Assembly (NCBI GenBank): GCA_040544425.1
Contig: JBEONO010000020.1
Location: 1-64,000, forward strand
Direction: 5' to 3'
Source of the DNA: Solimicrobium sp040544425
Lineage (GTDB): Bacteria > Pseudomonadota > Gammaproteobacteria > Burkholderiales > Burkholderiaceae_D
Length of the DNA stretch: 64,000 nt
The stretch's first letter is position 1; every line of letters starts with the position of its first letter. Shown piece by piece: positions 39,955 to 49,140 of this stretch. The notes beneath the pieces were generated by a model. The model did not search any database and had not been told where the DNA came from. It was given only the letters and a program-made list of their open reading frames with translations. Position numbers and translations under genes: made by a program.

Positions 39955-40259
39955 TTTATTTCTCCGGTTATTTTGTACCTGATCACACATTGTTGGTGAC
40001 ATTCGGTGCAGTCTCGCGGTTTCGCACCTGGACTTCAGTGCGCTGCGACACACAACCGCACAACAATTTTGTAAGTCGTTATCAAGCAGCTCATTAACTG
40101 CATCAGAGTGAACAAAACAGCCACCTGAACTGATATGACATTTGTCACTTTAATTTGCTGACAGTTGGCTCTTAATAAAAAATCGGACTTGCTTCAAACT
40201 CCATCCCATCAACAAAGCAACAACTTCACCGAAACTCACTAACAGCAAGGAGCAATTTC
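39955..40259. other. Divergent intergenic region
   Basis: About 305 bp between the ice-binding gene and the small membrane-protein gene. It must carry both promoters, but no consensus pair is convincing. AAGGAG at 40247-40252 is the ribosome site for the plus-strand gene. No gene is seen. Confidence 0.4.
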
Positions 40260-40784
40260 ATGACACATACATTTGGCGGTATCCCAACCTGGATCGTTGG
40301 CTTATTTTTTGGGCTGCTGTATTACGGTTACGCGCAAACCAAAACCAGAACCGTATCGCGCACGCGCCTGACGGTATTTCCCGTGATTCTGGTCGGACTA
40401 TCGTTGTATGGGGTCCTGCATGTGGCGAACTCCACCGTGCCCGCCCTGCTTGCATGGGCGGCCGGTTTAAGACTGGCGTTTTACCTCAACTCGCACATTC
40501 CGCACGGCCAAGGCGTTGTTGCACAACCGGATCGTCAGCATTTCGTGCTGCCTGGCAGCTGGATTCCGATGCTGTTAATCATGACTGTTTTTAGCGCCAA
40601 ATTTGTTCTGGGATATTTGGTCGGCAGCCACATGGTCGATTCTGAAAGCTTCAATTTTATTGTTCTCAGCAGCGCCATCTCGGGTTTAATCAGCGGCACA
40701 TTTTTGGCGCGCGCCGTGCAGATTTTCAAGGCAGGGACATTTACCGCAACGGATTTGTCGCTGCCGAACAAAACGGCCACATAA
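40260..40784 (+). CDS. Small integral membrane protein of unknown function
   Basis: 174 aa, start supported by AAGGAG 7 nt upstream. About five hydrophobic segments (near residues 8-22, 38-55, 60-75, 100-118, 130-150). No catalytic motif is recognised. It lies 60 bp ahead of the DesK-like kinase gene and may be co-transcribed with it, which would suit a membrane partner or target of that kinase. That link is inference. Confidence 0.75.
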   Translation: MTHTFGGIPTWIVGLFFGLLYYGYAQTKTRTVSRTRLTVFPVILVGLSLYGVLHVANSTVPALLAWAAGLRLAFYLNSHIPHGQGVVAQPDRQHFVLPGSWIPMLLIMTVFSAKFVLGYLVGSHMVDSESFNFIVLSSAISGLISGTFLARAVQIFKAGTFTATDLSLPNKTAT

Positions 40785-40844
40785 TTCATTGTGCCGGCGG
40801 TTTAAGCTGGCTTAAAATGGCCCACCCAATTGAAGAGGAATATC

Positions 40845-41963
40845 GTGGCATTCATTCAACGCGTCATTCAGGGCCCATGGTTGCCGGAACACCAAAGCAA
40901 TTCTGCGTTTGCGTGGCTGTCCATGTTGATCTTCTTTTTTTGGCGATACATCAATCAATCGGTCAGCATGACGGAGATCATCCTCGCTGCGCTGTCCACC
41001 CTGGTCTTTCTGCTGCTGTACTTCAGCAATTTTTGGGTAAAAAGTTCGGTGGGCGCCGTGATCGTGGGGGCAATCTGCCTGCTGGGTCTGGTTTGGGCAC
41101 CAGTCAATCCTGGCGCATCAGTCTTTATTGTATTTTCTGCGGCAAGCTGCGCATCGATTCAACCGAACCGCTACGCCTACGCATCTCTGGCATTGATCCT
41201 GGCATTGGTTGCAGCTGAAGTTTATTTCATCAATATCAGCGCCGAATTCTGGATACCGGGATTGCTGGTTTCCAGTTCCATTGGCGTGGCTACCATCATG
41301 CAAACCTCGTTGCGTCGCTCACGGGAAAAGCTCATTCGCTCCCAGGAGGAAGTCGCCTACCTCGCGACCATCGCCGAACGCGAGCGCATTTCACGGGATT
41401 TGCATGACCTGCTTGGACATACTCTGTCACTCATTACGATTAAAGCAGAGTTGGCCGGGAAGTTGATCGGACGCGACCTGCAGGCCTGCCAGCAGGAGAT
41501 TGCCGATATCGAGCAAACAGCCCGCAATGCATTGAGCGAAGTGCGCGCCGCGGTAACCGGCTACCGCAAAGTCGGACTCACGCACGAATTAGCCAATGCA
41601 GCGAGCTGTCTGATTGCTGCGAATATCGAACTCAAGACCCACATTGATCAGGTCCAGTTGTCAGCCACATCGGAAAACATTCTGTCATTGGCGCTGCGCG
41701 AAGCGATCACCAATGTCGCACGTCATTCTGGCGCAAGGCAATGTGAGATTCAGCTGATTACAGAGGGGCATTGGATCGTCTTGAAAATTAAAGATAATGG
41801 CACCCGGTTGAGCGATACCAGCGAAGTCATGCCTGGCAACGGCTTGACCGGTATGCGCGAACGCGTTGCAGCCATGGGTGGGCGCATCACGATGGAAGTC
41901 CAACAAGGGCTGTCAGTGCAGGTTCATCTGCCCATTGAGTCACGGCCAGGAGCGCTGCAATGA
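40845..41963 (+). CDS. desK: DesK-like membrane histidine kinase
   Basis: 372 aa from GTG 40845, chosen because GAAGAGGAA ends 5 nt upstream; a TTG at 40830 sits inside that site. Residues 20-150 hold about five membrane segments with little outside loop. The HisKA_3 dimer domain follows with phospho-acceptor His187 (ERERISRDLHDLLGH), then a HATPase_c with N box LREAITNVARHS and GNGLTGMRERV. This is the architecture of Bacillus DesK, a membrane-thickness/cold sensor. It overlaps the regulator gene by 4 bp. The signal in this organism is unknown. Confidence 0.9.
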   Translation: MAFIQRVIQGPWLPEHQSNSAFAWLSMLIFFFWRYINQSVSMTEIILAALSTLVFLLLYFSNFWVKSSVGAVIVGAICLLGLVWAPVNPGASVFIVFSAASCASIQPNRYAYASLALILALVAAEVYFINISAEFWIPGLLVSSSIGVATIMQTSLRRSREKLIRSQEEVAYLATIAERERISRDLHDLLGHTLSLITIKAELAGKLIGRDLQACQQEIADIEQTARNALSEVRAAVTGYRKVGLTHELANAASCLIAANIELKTHIDQVQLSATSENILSLALREAITNVARHSGARQCEIQLITEGHWIVLKIKDNGTRLSDTSEVMPGNGLTGMRERVAAMGGRITMEVQQGLSVQVHLPIESRPGALQ

Positions 41964-42565
41964 TAAGGGTTTTAATTGCCGAAGATCAGGGCCTGGTGCT
42001 GGGTGCATTGGCAGCACTGTTAAAGCTGGAGGACGATCTGGACATCGTCGGTGTCGCGCGTAACGGTGAAGAAGCATATGCGATGGCGAAAGCCCTGCAA
42101 CCGGATATCGTCATGACAGATATTGAAATGCCATTGATGACCGGGCTTGAATTGGCGACCCTGTTAAACGAACAGGGTTTCACCTGCAAGATCCTGATTG
42201 TCACCACCTTCGCCCGAGCCGGATTTTTGCGGCGCGCCTTAAAGGCCGGGGTGCGCGGTTATCTGTTGAAAGACGCACCATCCGAAGCCCTGGCGGCAGC
42301 GATTCGCACGATCCATCAAGGCGGCAAAGTCATTGCGCCGGAACTGGCCATGGAGAGCTGGAATGGCGCGGAAGATCCGCTGAACGAGCGTGAGAGGCAG
42401 GTATTACGTCTGGCCGGGGAAGGCAAACCAAGCGCTGAAATCGCCCGGCTGATTCATTTATCAGAAGGCACCGTGCGCAATTACCTGTCCGAAGCGATCA
42501 GCAAGCTGAATGCAAAAAACCGGGTGGAAGCCTATCGCCTGGCGCGCGAAGCAGGCTGGTTATAG
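41960..42565 (+). CDS. desR: DesR-like NarL/FixJ response regulator
   Basis: 201 aa. The receiver domain has its phosphorylation site at Asp54 (VMTDIEMP) and acidic pocket AEDQ. The linker is followed by a LuxR-type helix-turn-helix (NERERQVLRLAGEGKPSAEIARLIHLSEGTVRNYLSEAI region, residues about 140-190). It is coupled to the kinase by a 4-bp overlap. Targets are unknown; no desaturase gene is in the window. Confidence 0.92.
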   Translation: MIRVLIAEDQGLVLGALAALLKLEDDLDIVGVARNGEEAYAMAKALQPDIVMTDIEMPLMTGLELATLLNEQGFTCKILIVTTFARAGFLRRALKAGVRGYLLKDAPSEALAAAIRTIHQGGKVIAPELAMESWNGAEDPLNERERQVLRLAGEGKPSAEIARLIHLSEGTVRNYLSEAISKLNAKNRVEAYRLAREAGWL

Positions 42566-42573
42566 AGGAATGA

Positions 42574-43122
42574 TTATTTCCGCTCGGGCAGCATACGCGT
42601 CAACGTATTGTCCTTCTTAAAATAATGGTGGAACAGTGCGGCTGCAGCATGAAAGCCAATCAGAAAATACGCCGTATTCCCGATCAGACCGTGAATGTCG
42701 AAAATATTTTCAGCCAGATCGTCATTGGCGTTTAAAAACAGCGGTAACTCAATGCCAAAAAAATAGGTCGCTCGCCCGGCAAGGCAACGGCCGACATAAC
42801 CCAAAATCGGCATCACCACCATCACCAGATACAGTGCCAGGTGCATTGCTTTCGCCCCAAAGTACTGTACGCGCGATATCGCAGGTTTGATTTCCGGTTC
42901 TGGTGCCATGAACTTGAGCACCAGTCGAACACAGACCAAAACAAAAATCGTCAAGCCAAGTTCGAAATGCCAGGCCATCAGATTGCTGCGCATCTCACTG
43001 CCTTTTGGGTAACTATCATGCAGCTCGATACTGGCAAACACCGCGGCCATCACCAATAGCATGAGCCAGTGCAGTGCGATTGACAGTGAGCCATAACGTT
43101 CTTTGGTATTTAAATAGGACAT
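42574..43122 (-). CDS. Cytochrome b561-type membrane protein
   Basis: 182 aa from ATG 43122 with GGAG 10 nt upstream; the longer frame to 43185 is unlikely. Four membrane helices of the bacterial b561 (YceJ/CybB) family. Likely haem-ligand histidines are in SIALHWLMLL, MAWHFELGL, FDIHGLIG and LIGFHAAAALFHH. It probably passes electrons from the quinone pool or superoxide in the inner membrane. It is convergent with desR, 8 bp apart. Confidence 0.92.
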   Translation of the reverse strand: MSYLNTKERYGSLSIALHWLMLLVMAAVFASIELHDSYPKGSEMRSNLMAWHFELGLTIFVLVCVRLVLKFMAPEPEIKPAISRVQYFGAKAMHLALYLVMVVMPILGYVGRCLAGRATYFFGIELPLFLNANDDLAENIFDIHGLIGNTAYFLIGFHAAAALFHHYFKKDNTLTRMLPERK

Positions 43123-43349
43123 AATCCAAAATCTCCGGTTCGATGGTTCAAGAAATGCGAATCGGGGGATTTTAACCAATACCACTACACAATAGCGATT
43201 TAATTTGCATCGTTATGTAAAAGGTCAGGTCGATCCCTTCCCACCGGTTGCGTCTCAAAGCACTACAAACAAAAAATTATGCACAGCAAAAAGTTGCCCC
43301 ATTGAATTTTCGCATAAAATGCAGGCTATCTCTCCACTCCGGGAATCCC

Positions 43350-44270
43350 ATGTTTTCAAAACTACATGACGTCGCAAGGCAATTGAACCAGGTTATCGTC
43401 GGCAAGCCGACGCAAATTCGACAGGCTCTGGTCTGTATTCTGGCTGGTGGTCATCTGTTAATCGAAGATATCCCGGGAGTTGGCAAAACCACTTTGGCCC
43501 ACGCATTGGCGATCAGTCTCGGGATGCAGATGAATCGACTGCAATTTACCAGCGACCTGATGCCGGCTGATGTGATTGGCATTTCGATCTACGAACGTGA
43601 AAAAAACAGTTTTATGTTTCATCCCGGACCGATCTTTACGCAGGTGTTGCTGGCCGACGAAATTAATCGCGCCACGCCCAAGACCCAATCGGCATTGCTG
43701 GAGGCGATGGAAGAGCATCAGGTTACCGCAGAGGGCGCAACACATGCATTGCCAGAACCGTTTTTCGTCCTGGCCACGCAAAACCCCTTGCATCAGGTTG
43801 GCACGTTCCCATTGCCTGAATCACAGCTTGATCGATTTTTAATGTGCATTTCGCTTGGCTATCCGGATGCCGCAGCAGAGCGCGCGCTGTTGATGGGCGA
43901 TGACCGACGCACGATGCTGCAGCATCTTCCGCAATTGATGCAGGCGCATGAGTTGATTGGAGCGCAGCAGGCGATCAAGAAAATTCATTGTTCCGAGTCC
44001 CTGCTGGATTACTTGCAAAAGCTGTTGCAGGAAACGCGCCGCAATGGTTTGTTCAGCGCCGGACTGAGTCCCCGCGCAGGGATTGCACTGTTGCAGGCGG
44101 CACGCTCGTGGGCTGCGTTGGAAGGCCGCGACCACGTGATTCCTGAAGACGTGCAGGCTGTATTCGTTTCCGTGGCGGCCCATCGCCTGCATCCGCTGTC
44201 TTCAACTTCTGCAAATTCAATATCCAGTCAGATACTTTTAAATAAGCTCATTCAACAAGTTGGAATTTGA
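43350..44270 (+). CDS. MoxR-family AAA+ ATPase
   Basis: 306 aa from ATG 43350; the longer frame to 43248 is not supported. Walker A is at residues 43-48 (PGVGKTT), Walker B LLADEINRA near 105-112, and sensor 1 LATQNP. MoxR ATPases are thought to act as chaperones with partner proteins. The DUF58 protein and transglutaminase encoded next form the common trio of this family. The stop overlaps the next start (TGATG). Confidence 0.94.
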   Translation: MFSKLHDVARQLNQVIVGKPTQIRQALVCILAGGHLLIEDIPGVGKTTLAHALAISLGMQMNRLQFTSDLMPADVIGISIYEREKNSFMFHPGPIFTQVLLADEINRATPKTQSALLEAMEEHQVTAEGATHALPEPFFVLATQNPLHQVGTFPLPESQLDRFLMCISLGYPDAAAERALLMGDDRRTMLQHLPQLMQAHELIGAQQAIKKIHCSESLLDYLQKLLQETRRNGLFSAGLSPRAGIALLQAARSWAALEGRDHVIPEDVQAVFVSVAAHRLHPLSSTSANSISSQILLNKLIQQVGI

Positions 44271-45238
44271 TGCTGCGCAAAATTCAAAAAAAAATTCGTT
44301 CCTGGCAGCACCCGAATCCAGTCAGCCAGGAATTAATTTTAAACCGCCACCGGATCTATATTTTGCCGAGTAAAGCGGGTTTGGTGTACGCGCTGGTGTT
44401 ACTGACGATTTTTATCACATCCATCAATTACAACCTGAATTTGGGCTATGCCCTTGATTTCGTCTTGATCAGTTGCGGTTGGCTCGGGATCAATTTCACT
44501 TTTCGAAATCTATCTGGAATTGGCTTGACGGCCTCACCCAGTCCCGCGGTCTATCTGGGCGACATGGCACACTTTTCAGTTCATTTGAACAATCGCGCCA
44601 AACATGCGCGGTATGCAATCAACATCGGTTTTAGCGATGCGCCTGCACAGTGCGCTGATATCCCTCAACACAGCACCGCTGACCTGACACTGGCCACGCC
44701 GACCACGCAACGCGGATGGATGGCTTGCCCCAGGATCCGCATTCAGACTACATTCCCTTACGGCTTGCTCAACGCCTGGTCTTACTGGAACACCACCCAG
44801 AAAATTTTGGTTTATCCGGCACCGGAAATCAATCCGCCCGCTCTCCCATTTGGCACCGGCGGATCGACTGGTACGGACCTTGTGGCTGGCAACGACGACT
44901 TTAGCGGAGTGCGTAATTACAAGCTCGGCGACCCACTGAAACAATTGGCATGGCGCCAGATTGCCAGACAGAGCGCATCCGGGAATGAGGTTTTGATCAG
45001 CAAACATTTTGAAGGCGGTCAACAGAAAATTTGCCTGCTTGATCTTGCTGCCCTGCCTCCCCAACTTGATTTGGAACAGAAACTGTCGCGTCTGTGTGCC
45101 TGGTTGTTGGCAGCAGAAAGAGAGCAGGTTAGTTATGCATTTAAGTTGGGCCAGATGCAGATCCCGAAAAATTCCGGCGCCGACCACCAAGCGGCGTGCT
45201 TAACGGCTCTCGCTCTATTCGGGCAGCAAACCGTATGA
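44270..45238 (+). CDS. DUF58 domain membrane protein
   Basis: 322 aa from ATG 44270, overlapping the moxR stop. Two membrane segments at residues 30-75, then a beta-rich part and the DUF58 core (GVRNYKLGDPLKQLAWRQIA at about 210-230), a von Willebrand A-like fold that lacks a clear metal site. It is encoded with MoxR and TgpA in many proteobacteria. The stop overlaps the tgpA start by 4 bp. Confidence 0.9.
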   Translation: MLRKIQKKIRSWQHPNPVSQELILNRHRIYILPSKAGLVYALVLLTIFITSINYNLNLGYALDFVLISCGWLGINFTFRNLSGIGLTASPSPAVYLGDMAHFSVHLNNRAKHARYAINIGFSDAPAQCADIPQHSTADLTLATPTTQRGWMACPRIRIQTTFPYGLLNAWSYWNTTQKILVYPAPEINPPALPFGTGGSTGTDLVAGNDDFSGVRNYKLGDPLKQLAWRQIARQSASGNEVLISKHFEGGQQKICLLDLAALPPQLDLEQKLSRLCAWLLAAEREQVSYAFKLGQMQIPKNSGADHQAACLTALALFGQQTV

Positions 45239-47328
45239 ATAAAATAGCGCGGGCATTGCCGTTCAAAATACAACTGCCTGTCCTCACTCGTGACAAGGCC
45301 GATACGCTTTTGCTGTTGGTGACCAGCTGCTTTGTATTATTTCCCTTTGCCCAGCACAGTCCGATCTGGCTAAATGCAATTGCCTTGATACTGATCTCAT
45401 GGCGTGCCTGGATTACTCTGCAAGGCCAGGCATTGCCCAAAAAATGGTTGCTCACGGTGATTTGTGCTGCACTGTCCGTCGGCATTTACGTCCACTTTCA
45501 CACCTGGCTGGGCAAGGAAGCGGGCATCGCTTTTTTGATTATTCTGGTTTGTTTGAAAATGCTGGAGTTACACGCGCGCCGCGACGCACTTACCGTAATT
45601 TTTGTCTGCTATTTTTTATTGGTAGCCCAATTGATCTATTCACAAAGCCTGCTTTCGGGTTTATATTTGCTGTTTTGTACCGGCTTGATAATCAGCACCC
45701 AATTCACTTTTCAATATCATCGATTAATTCCGCCACTGTCTACACGCCTGTTGAACGGCTATAAAATAGTCGCGATCGCGTTACCCCTGGCACTGATATT
45801 GTTCCTGTTTTTCCCCAGAATCCAAGGCCCGCTTTGGGGCAAGCAGCAAGGTAACGTTGGCGGCATCACCGGATTATCTGATTCCATGGAACCAGGCAAT
45901 GTCGCCGAATTGGCACTGTCTGACCAAATTGCATTTCGCGTCAAATTCGATGGCCGCATACCTGCAGCGTCACAACTGTACTGGCGTGGCATTGTGCTGG
46001 ACACATTCAGTGGATCGAGATGGACCGTCAGTGAATCCTCAGGTAATCGCTCGAATCCATCGGCAATTACGAATGGCGTTCCGATTTCACAGGAAATCAT
46101 CCTGGAGCCCCATAATCAGCACTGGTTGTTTGGACTGGATCGCCCCGGCAACCTGACCAGTTATAACGGAAATACTATTGACGGCGGTAACAATCAGTAT
46201 GGACATTTGACCCGCTATGGGGAAATGCGCAGCCAAAGTTTCATTCAAGACCGGGTACGCTACACGATTACCAGCTATCTGAATGGCAGCGCCGGAGCAA
46301 ATCCCGGATCGACATTTTTTTCGTCAGAGCCGATCGATGTGCAAAACAGTGCTTTGCAACTTCCAGAAGGATTCAATCCATTGACGATCCGGTGGGCGCA
46401 ACAATTGCGACAGAATGATTCGGATCCCTTGCAGCTGGCAAATCAGGTTTTACGCTTTTTTCATGAGCAACCGTTCAAGTACACTCTCGCGCCAGCACCA
46501 TTAGGCACCAATCAAATCGATGATTTTATGTTCGGAACACAGGCGGGATTTTGTGAGCATTACGCCAGCGCCTTTGTCGTCATCATGCGCGCCATGAACA
46601 TACCGTCGCGCGTCGTCACGGGCTATCAGGGCGGAGAGATCAATGCGGTTGACGGATTCATGACCGTGAGACAATCCGATGCGCACGCCTGGGCAGAAAT
46701 CTGGCTGGACCAGCGCGGCTGGGTTCGCTTTGATCCGACTGCGGCAGTGTCACCCGAACGCGTCGAGCGTGGATTTAACGGAAGCTTCCCCAACCGCAAT
46801 CGGAGCGGTTTGATGAGTTTTGCGCAGCAGACCTGGGTCGCAAGTCTCGCGAAACAATTTCAATTAAGGTGGGACGCGACCAACAGCTCGTGGAATTTAT
46901 GGATATTGAACTACAACCTGGACAAACAAAAACGTTTGCTGTCCAACCTGTCTGGAATTGAACACCCACAGGCAGCTCAACTGGGCGTGGCAATGATGAT
47001 CGCAGCCAGTCTGGTTGTCAGCATCTTGTCGCTGCTGCTGTTTGGCAAAAAAAATACCGTCATCCCGATCGACAAATATTATTTCGGATTTTGCCAGTAT
47101 ATGGGTCGCCAGGGTTTTGCTCGATTGCCGCACGAAGGCAGTATCGCGTACAGCCAGCGACTCCAATATATTTTCAAAAATAACGCTGACATCGCTGAAT
47201 TTTTAACCCTGTACACGCTTTGCAAATACGGCAGAGGTTACAATTCGGACCAATTGAATCGACTGAAAGAACTACTGAACCTATGTCTCCAGCTCAAACC
47301 ACCACACGCAAATTCTTCTCAAAATTAA
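45235..47328 (+). CDS. tgpA: TgpA-type membrane transglutaminase-like protein
   Basis: 697 aa from ATG 45235 (ATGA overlap with the gene before). Five to six N-terminal membrane helices (about 15-200, DUF3488), a periplasmic transglutaminase-like domain with Cys440 (GFCEHYASAF), His484 (DAHAWAEIW) and Asp500 (VRFDPT), one further membrane helix (about 580-605) and a DUF4129-like tail. In Pseudomonas aeruginosa TgpA is essential and shows transglutaminase activity. It ends the moxR-DUF58-tgpA operon; mltB starts inside its 3' end. Confidence 0.93.
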   Translation: MNKIARALPFKIQLPVLTRDKADTLLLLVTSCFVLFPFAQHSPIWLNAIALILISWRAWITLQGQALPKKWLLTVICAALSVGIYVHFHTWLGKEAGIAFLIILVCLKMLELHARRDALTVIFVCYFLLVAQLIYSQSLLSGLYLLFCTGLIISTQFTFQYHRLIPPLSTRLLNGYKIVAIALPLALILFLFFPRIQGPLWGKQQGNVGGITGLSDSMEPGNVAELALSDQIAFRVKFDGRIPAASQLYWRGIVLDTFSGSRWTVSESSGNRSNPSAITNGVPISQEIILEPHNQHWLFGLDRPGNLTSYNGNTIDGGNNQYGHLTRYGEMRSQSFIQDRVRYTITSYLNGSAGANPGSTFFSSEPIDVQNSALQLPEGFNPLTIRWAQQLRQNDSDPLQLANQVLRFFHEQPFKYTLAPAPLGTNQIDDFMFGTQAGFCEHYASAFVVIMRAMNIPSRVVTGYQGGEINAVDGFMTVRQSDAHAWAEIWLDQRGWVRFDPTAAVSPERVERGFNGSFPNRNRSGLMSFAQQTWVASLAKQFQLRWDATNSSWNLWILNYNLDKQKRLLSNLSGIEHPQAAQLGVAMMIAASLVVSILSLLLFGKKNTVIPIDKYYFGFCQYMGRQGFARLPHEGSIAYSQRLQYIFKNNADIAEFLTLYTLCKYGRGYNSDQLNRLKELLNLCLQLKPPHANSSQN

Positions 47329-48383
47329 GCACACTGGCTTTTGTTCTGGCACTGATTCCAATTTGCCTGCCCACTGCGGTTTTTGCGGAAGAACCTGCTC
47401 ACCTGCAAAATACTTATGGAGAGCCAATCGATTTCAAGACCTCAACGGAAGTCCACGCATTTATAGACTTCATGGTGACCCGCCATGGATTTAGCACTGA
47501 AGAGCTGGAACAAATTTTTGGATATGTGCAATTCTGCTCAAAATGCGTTCAACTCATCAAACCGGCACCGGTAACCAAATTGAAAAATTGGGCCGCATAC
47601 CGTGCCCGATTTATCGAGCCAACCCGGATCAACGCTGGCGTCAAATTCTGGACTCAATATGCTGATGCACTGAATCGCGCTGAAAAACAATTTGGAGTGC
47701 CCGCCCAAATTATTGTCGGCATCATTGGCGTCGAAACTTTATACGGAAAAACCGTAGGTAAATTCCGCGTCCTCGACGCTCTCAGTACATTAAGTTTTGC
47801 CTACCCCGACACCGTAACCCGGGAAAGTCGAATGGCCTATTTTTTAGGTGAACTGGAACAGACTCTTTTATTTGCCAGAGAATCCGGAATCGAGCCATTT
47901 AGCCTGGTTGGGTCCTACGCGGGCGCAATTGGTTGGTCGCAGTTCATGCCATCCAGTATCCGTCAGTATGCCGTTGATTATGATGGCGACGGGAAAGTTG
48001 ATTTACGCAACAGCCCGATTGATGCGATTGGCAGCGTGGCCAATTTTCTGGCGCAGCATGGTTGGGAGTCAGGCCTGCCACTTGCATTCCCGGCGACTAT
48101 CGTGAGTGATCCAGAAAAAATGCTAGCAAAAGAATTAAATGCCACGTATACCCTACAGGAACTTGAAAATGTCGCGGTGCCATCTCATAAAAATACGCCC
48201 ACAGAACTGCAGTACGGCCTCATTGATTTGCAAAATGGAGATGATCCAACGCAATATTGGTTGGCTACCCGTAATTTTTTTGCTATAACGAAATACAACC
48301 GAAGTTATTTTTACGCCATGTCGGTTGTTGAGCTGGGAAAAGCGGTCTGTCATGCCAAATTCACTAATATTTCGTGTGAATAA
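47283..48383 (+). CDS. mltB: Membrane-bound lytic murein transglycosylase B
   Basis: 366 aa from ATG 47283, overlapping the tgpA 3' end by 46 bp. The signal peptide ends near AVFA; no lipobox Cys is seen, so this form may be soluble in the periplasm. The SLT_2 domain has catalytic Glu151 (IIGVETLYGK), GAIGWSQFMPSSIR and YFYAMSVVELG near the end. It cuts peptidoglycan strands to 1,6-anhydro products. The overlap suggests co-expression with the moxR-tgpA operon. Confidence 0.93.
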   Translation: MSPAQTTTRKFFSKLSTLAFVLALIPICLPTAVFAEEPAHLQNTYGEPIDFKTSTEVHAFIDFMVTRHGFSTEELEQIFGYVQFCSKCVQLIKPAPVTKLKNWAAYRARFIEPTRINAGVKFWTQYADALNRAEKQFGVPAQIIVGIIGVETLYGKTVGKFRVLDALSTLSFAYPDTVTRESRMAYFLGELEQTLLFARESGIEPFSLVGSYAGAIGWSQFMPSSIRQYAVDYDGDGKVDLRNSPIDAIGSVANFLAQHGWESGLPLAFPATIVSDPEKMLAKELNATYTLQELENVAVPSHKNTPTELQYGLIDLQNGDDPTQYWLATRNFFAITKYNRSYFYAMSVVELGKAVCHAKFTNISCE

Positions 48384-48783
48384 ACACAATTGTTGCCAAA
48401 AAACATCATTTCAGGGACATTTTAGTGCTATGGTTTAATCCATTGAGCAATAATTTCCATTAAGAAAACAAGTTAGTGGAAATTAAAATAAATTTATATA
48501 TAATTCTATTTAGAAAAATTTACACATAGAAATTTATTTAGTACAAATTTATTTGAAAGATTGCTTTTTAAGTTTGCATTTACAATTAATATCTTCTACA
48601 TTATTATTGAAATCACATTTAATTGCCGTTTGAAAATAGAAGAGCAACACGTTTGAGCAGTTGTTTAGCCTTGAATTAACAGAAAACAATGTGAAACAGG
48701 ATACAATCTTATACACTTATTAATAAATAATTGTCCTACAAGATTTTATCGATGAACTTAACATATAACAGAATAGGATAAAT
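48384..48783. other. AT-rich gene-free stretch
   Basis: 400 bp that is markedly richer in A and T than its surroundings, with many AATTTAT-type words between 48470 and 48600. No frame of note. The promoter of the next gene must lie in its right part, but no spaced -35/-10 pair is convincing. AGGATAAAT precedes ATG 48784. Confidence 0.6.
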
Positions 48784-49089
48784 ATGACTAACCTCTTAGA
48801 ACTTGAGTCCGATGAGATTGATTACGATCCAAACAATCTTCTAGATACGCTCATTAAACAGTTGCATTTGAAGAACGATGCTGCACTTTCGAGAGCTTTG
48901 GAAGTTGCACCGCCAGTGATTAGTAAAATCCGCCATCGCAGATTGCCAGTCGGCGCGTCATTGTTAATCCGCATGCATGAAATCAGTGATTTAAGCATTA
49001 AAGATTTGCGTGCCTTGATGGGTGACCGTCGAGCTAAGTTCCGTATTAGCGATAAACAGTTCAAACCAAAAGAAGAAGGCGCAGAATAA
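48784..49089 (+). CDS. Small XRE-like helix-turn-helix protein
   Basis: 101 aa. Residues about 18-80 resemble a Cro/C1-type DNA-binding domain (DAALSRALEVAPPVISKIRHRRLPVGASLLIRM spans helices 2-4). The N-terminus is acidic and the C-terminus basic then acidic (KFRISDKQFKPKEEGAE). Proteins of this size and shape are common single genes in Burkholderiales; targets are unknown. It stands alone behind an AT-rich region and before a terminator shared with cysM. Confidence 0.7.
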   Translation: MTNLLELESDEIDYDPNNLLDTLIKQLHLKNDAALSRALEVAPPVISKIRHRRLPVGASLLIRMHEISDLSIKDLRALMGDRRAKFRISDKQFKPKEEGAE

Positions 49090-49102
49090 GTCCTACCGAT
49101 AA

Positions 49103-49137
49103 AAGAAAGCAGACTTCGAGTCTGCTTTCTTGTTTTA
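49103..49137. terminator. Bidirectional terminator between XRE gene and cysM
   Basis: GAAAGCAGACT (49105-49115) and AGTCTGCTTTC (49119-49129) pair perfectly around TCG, flanked by A and T runs on both sides. It lies between convergent genes and can serve both. Confidence 0.92.
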
Positions 49138-49140
49138 GAT

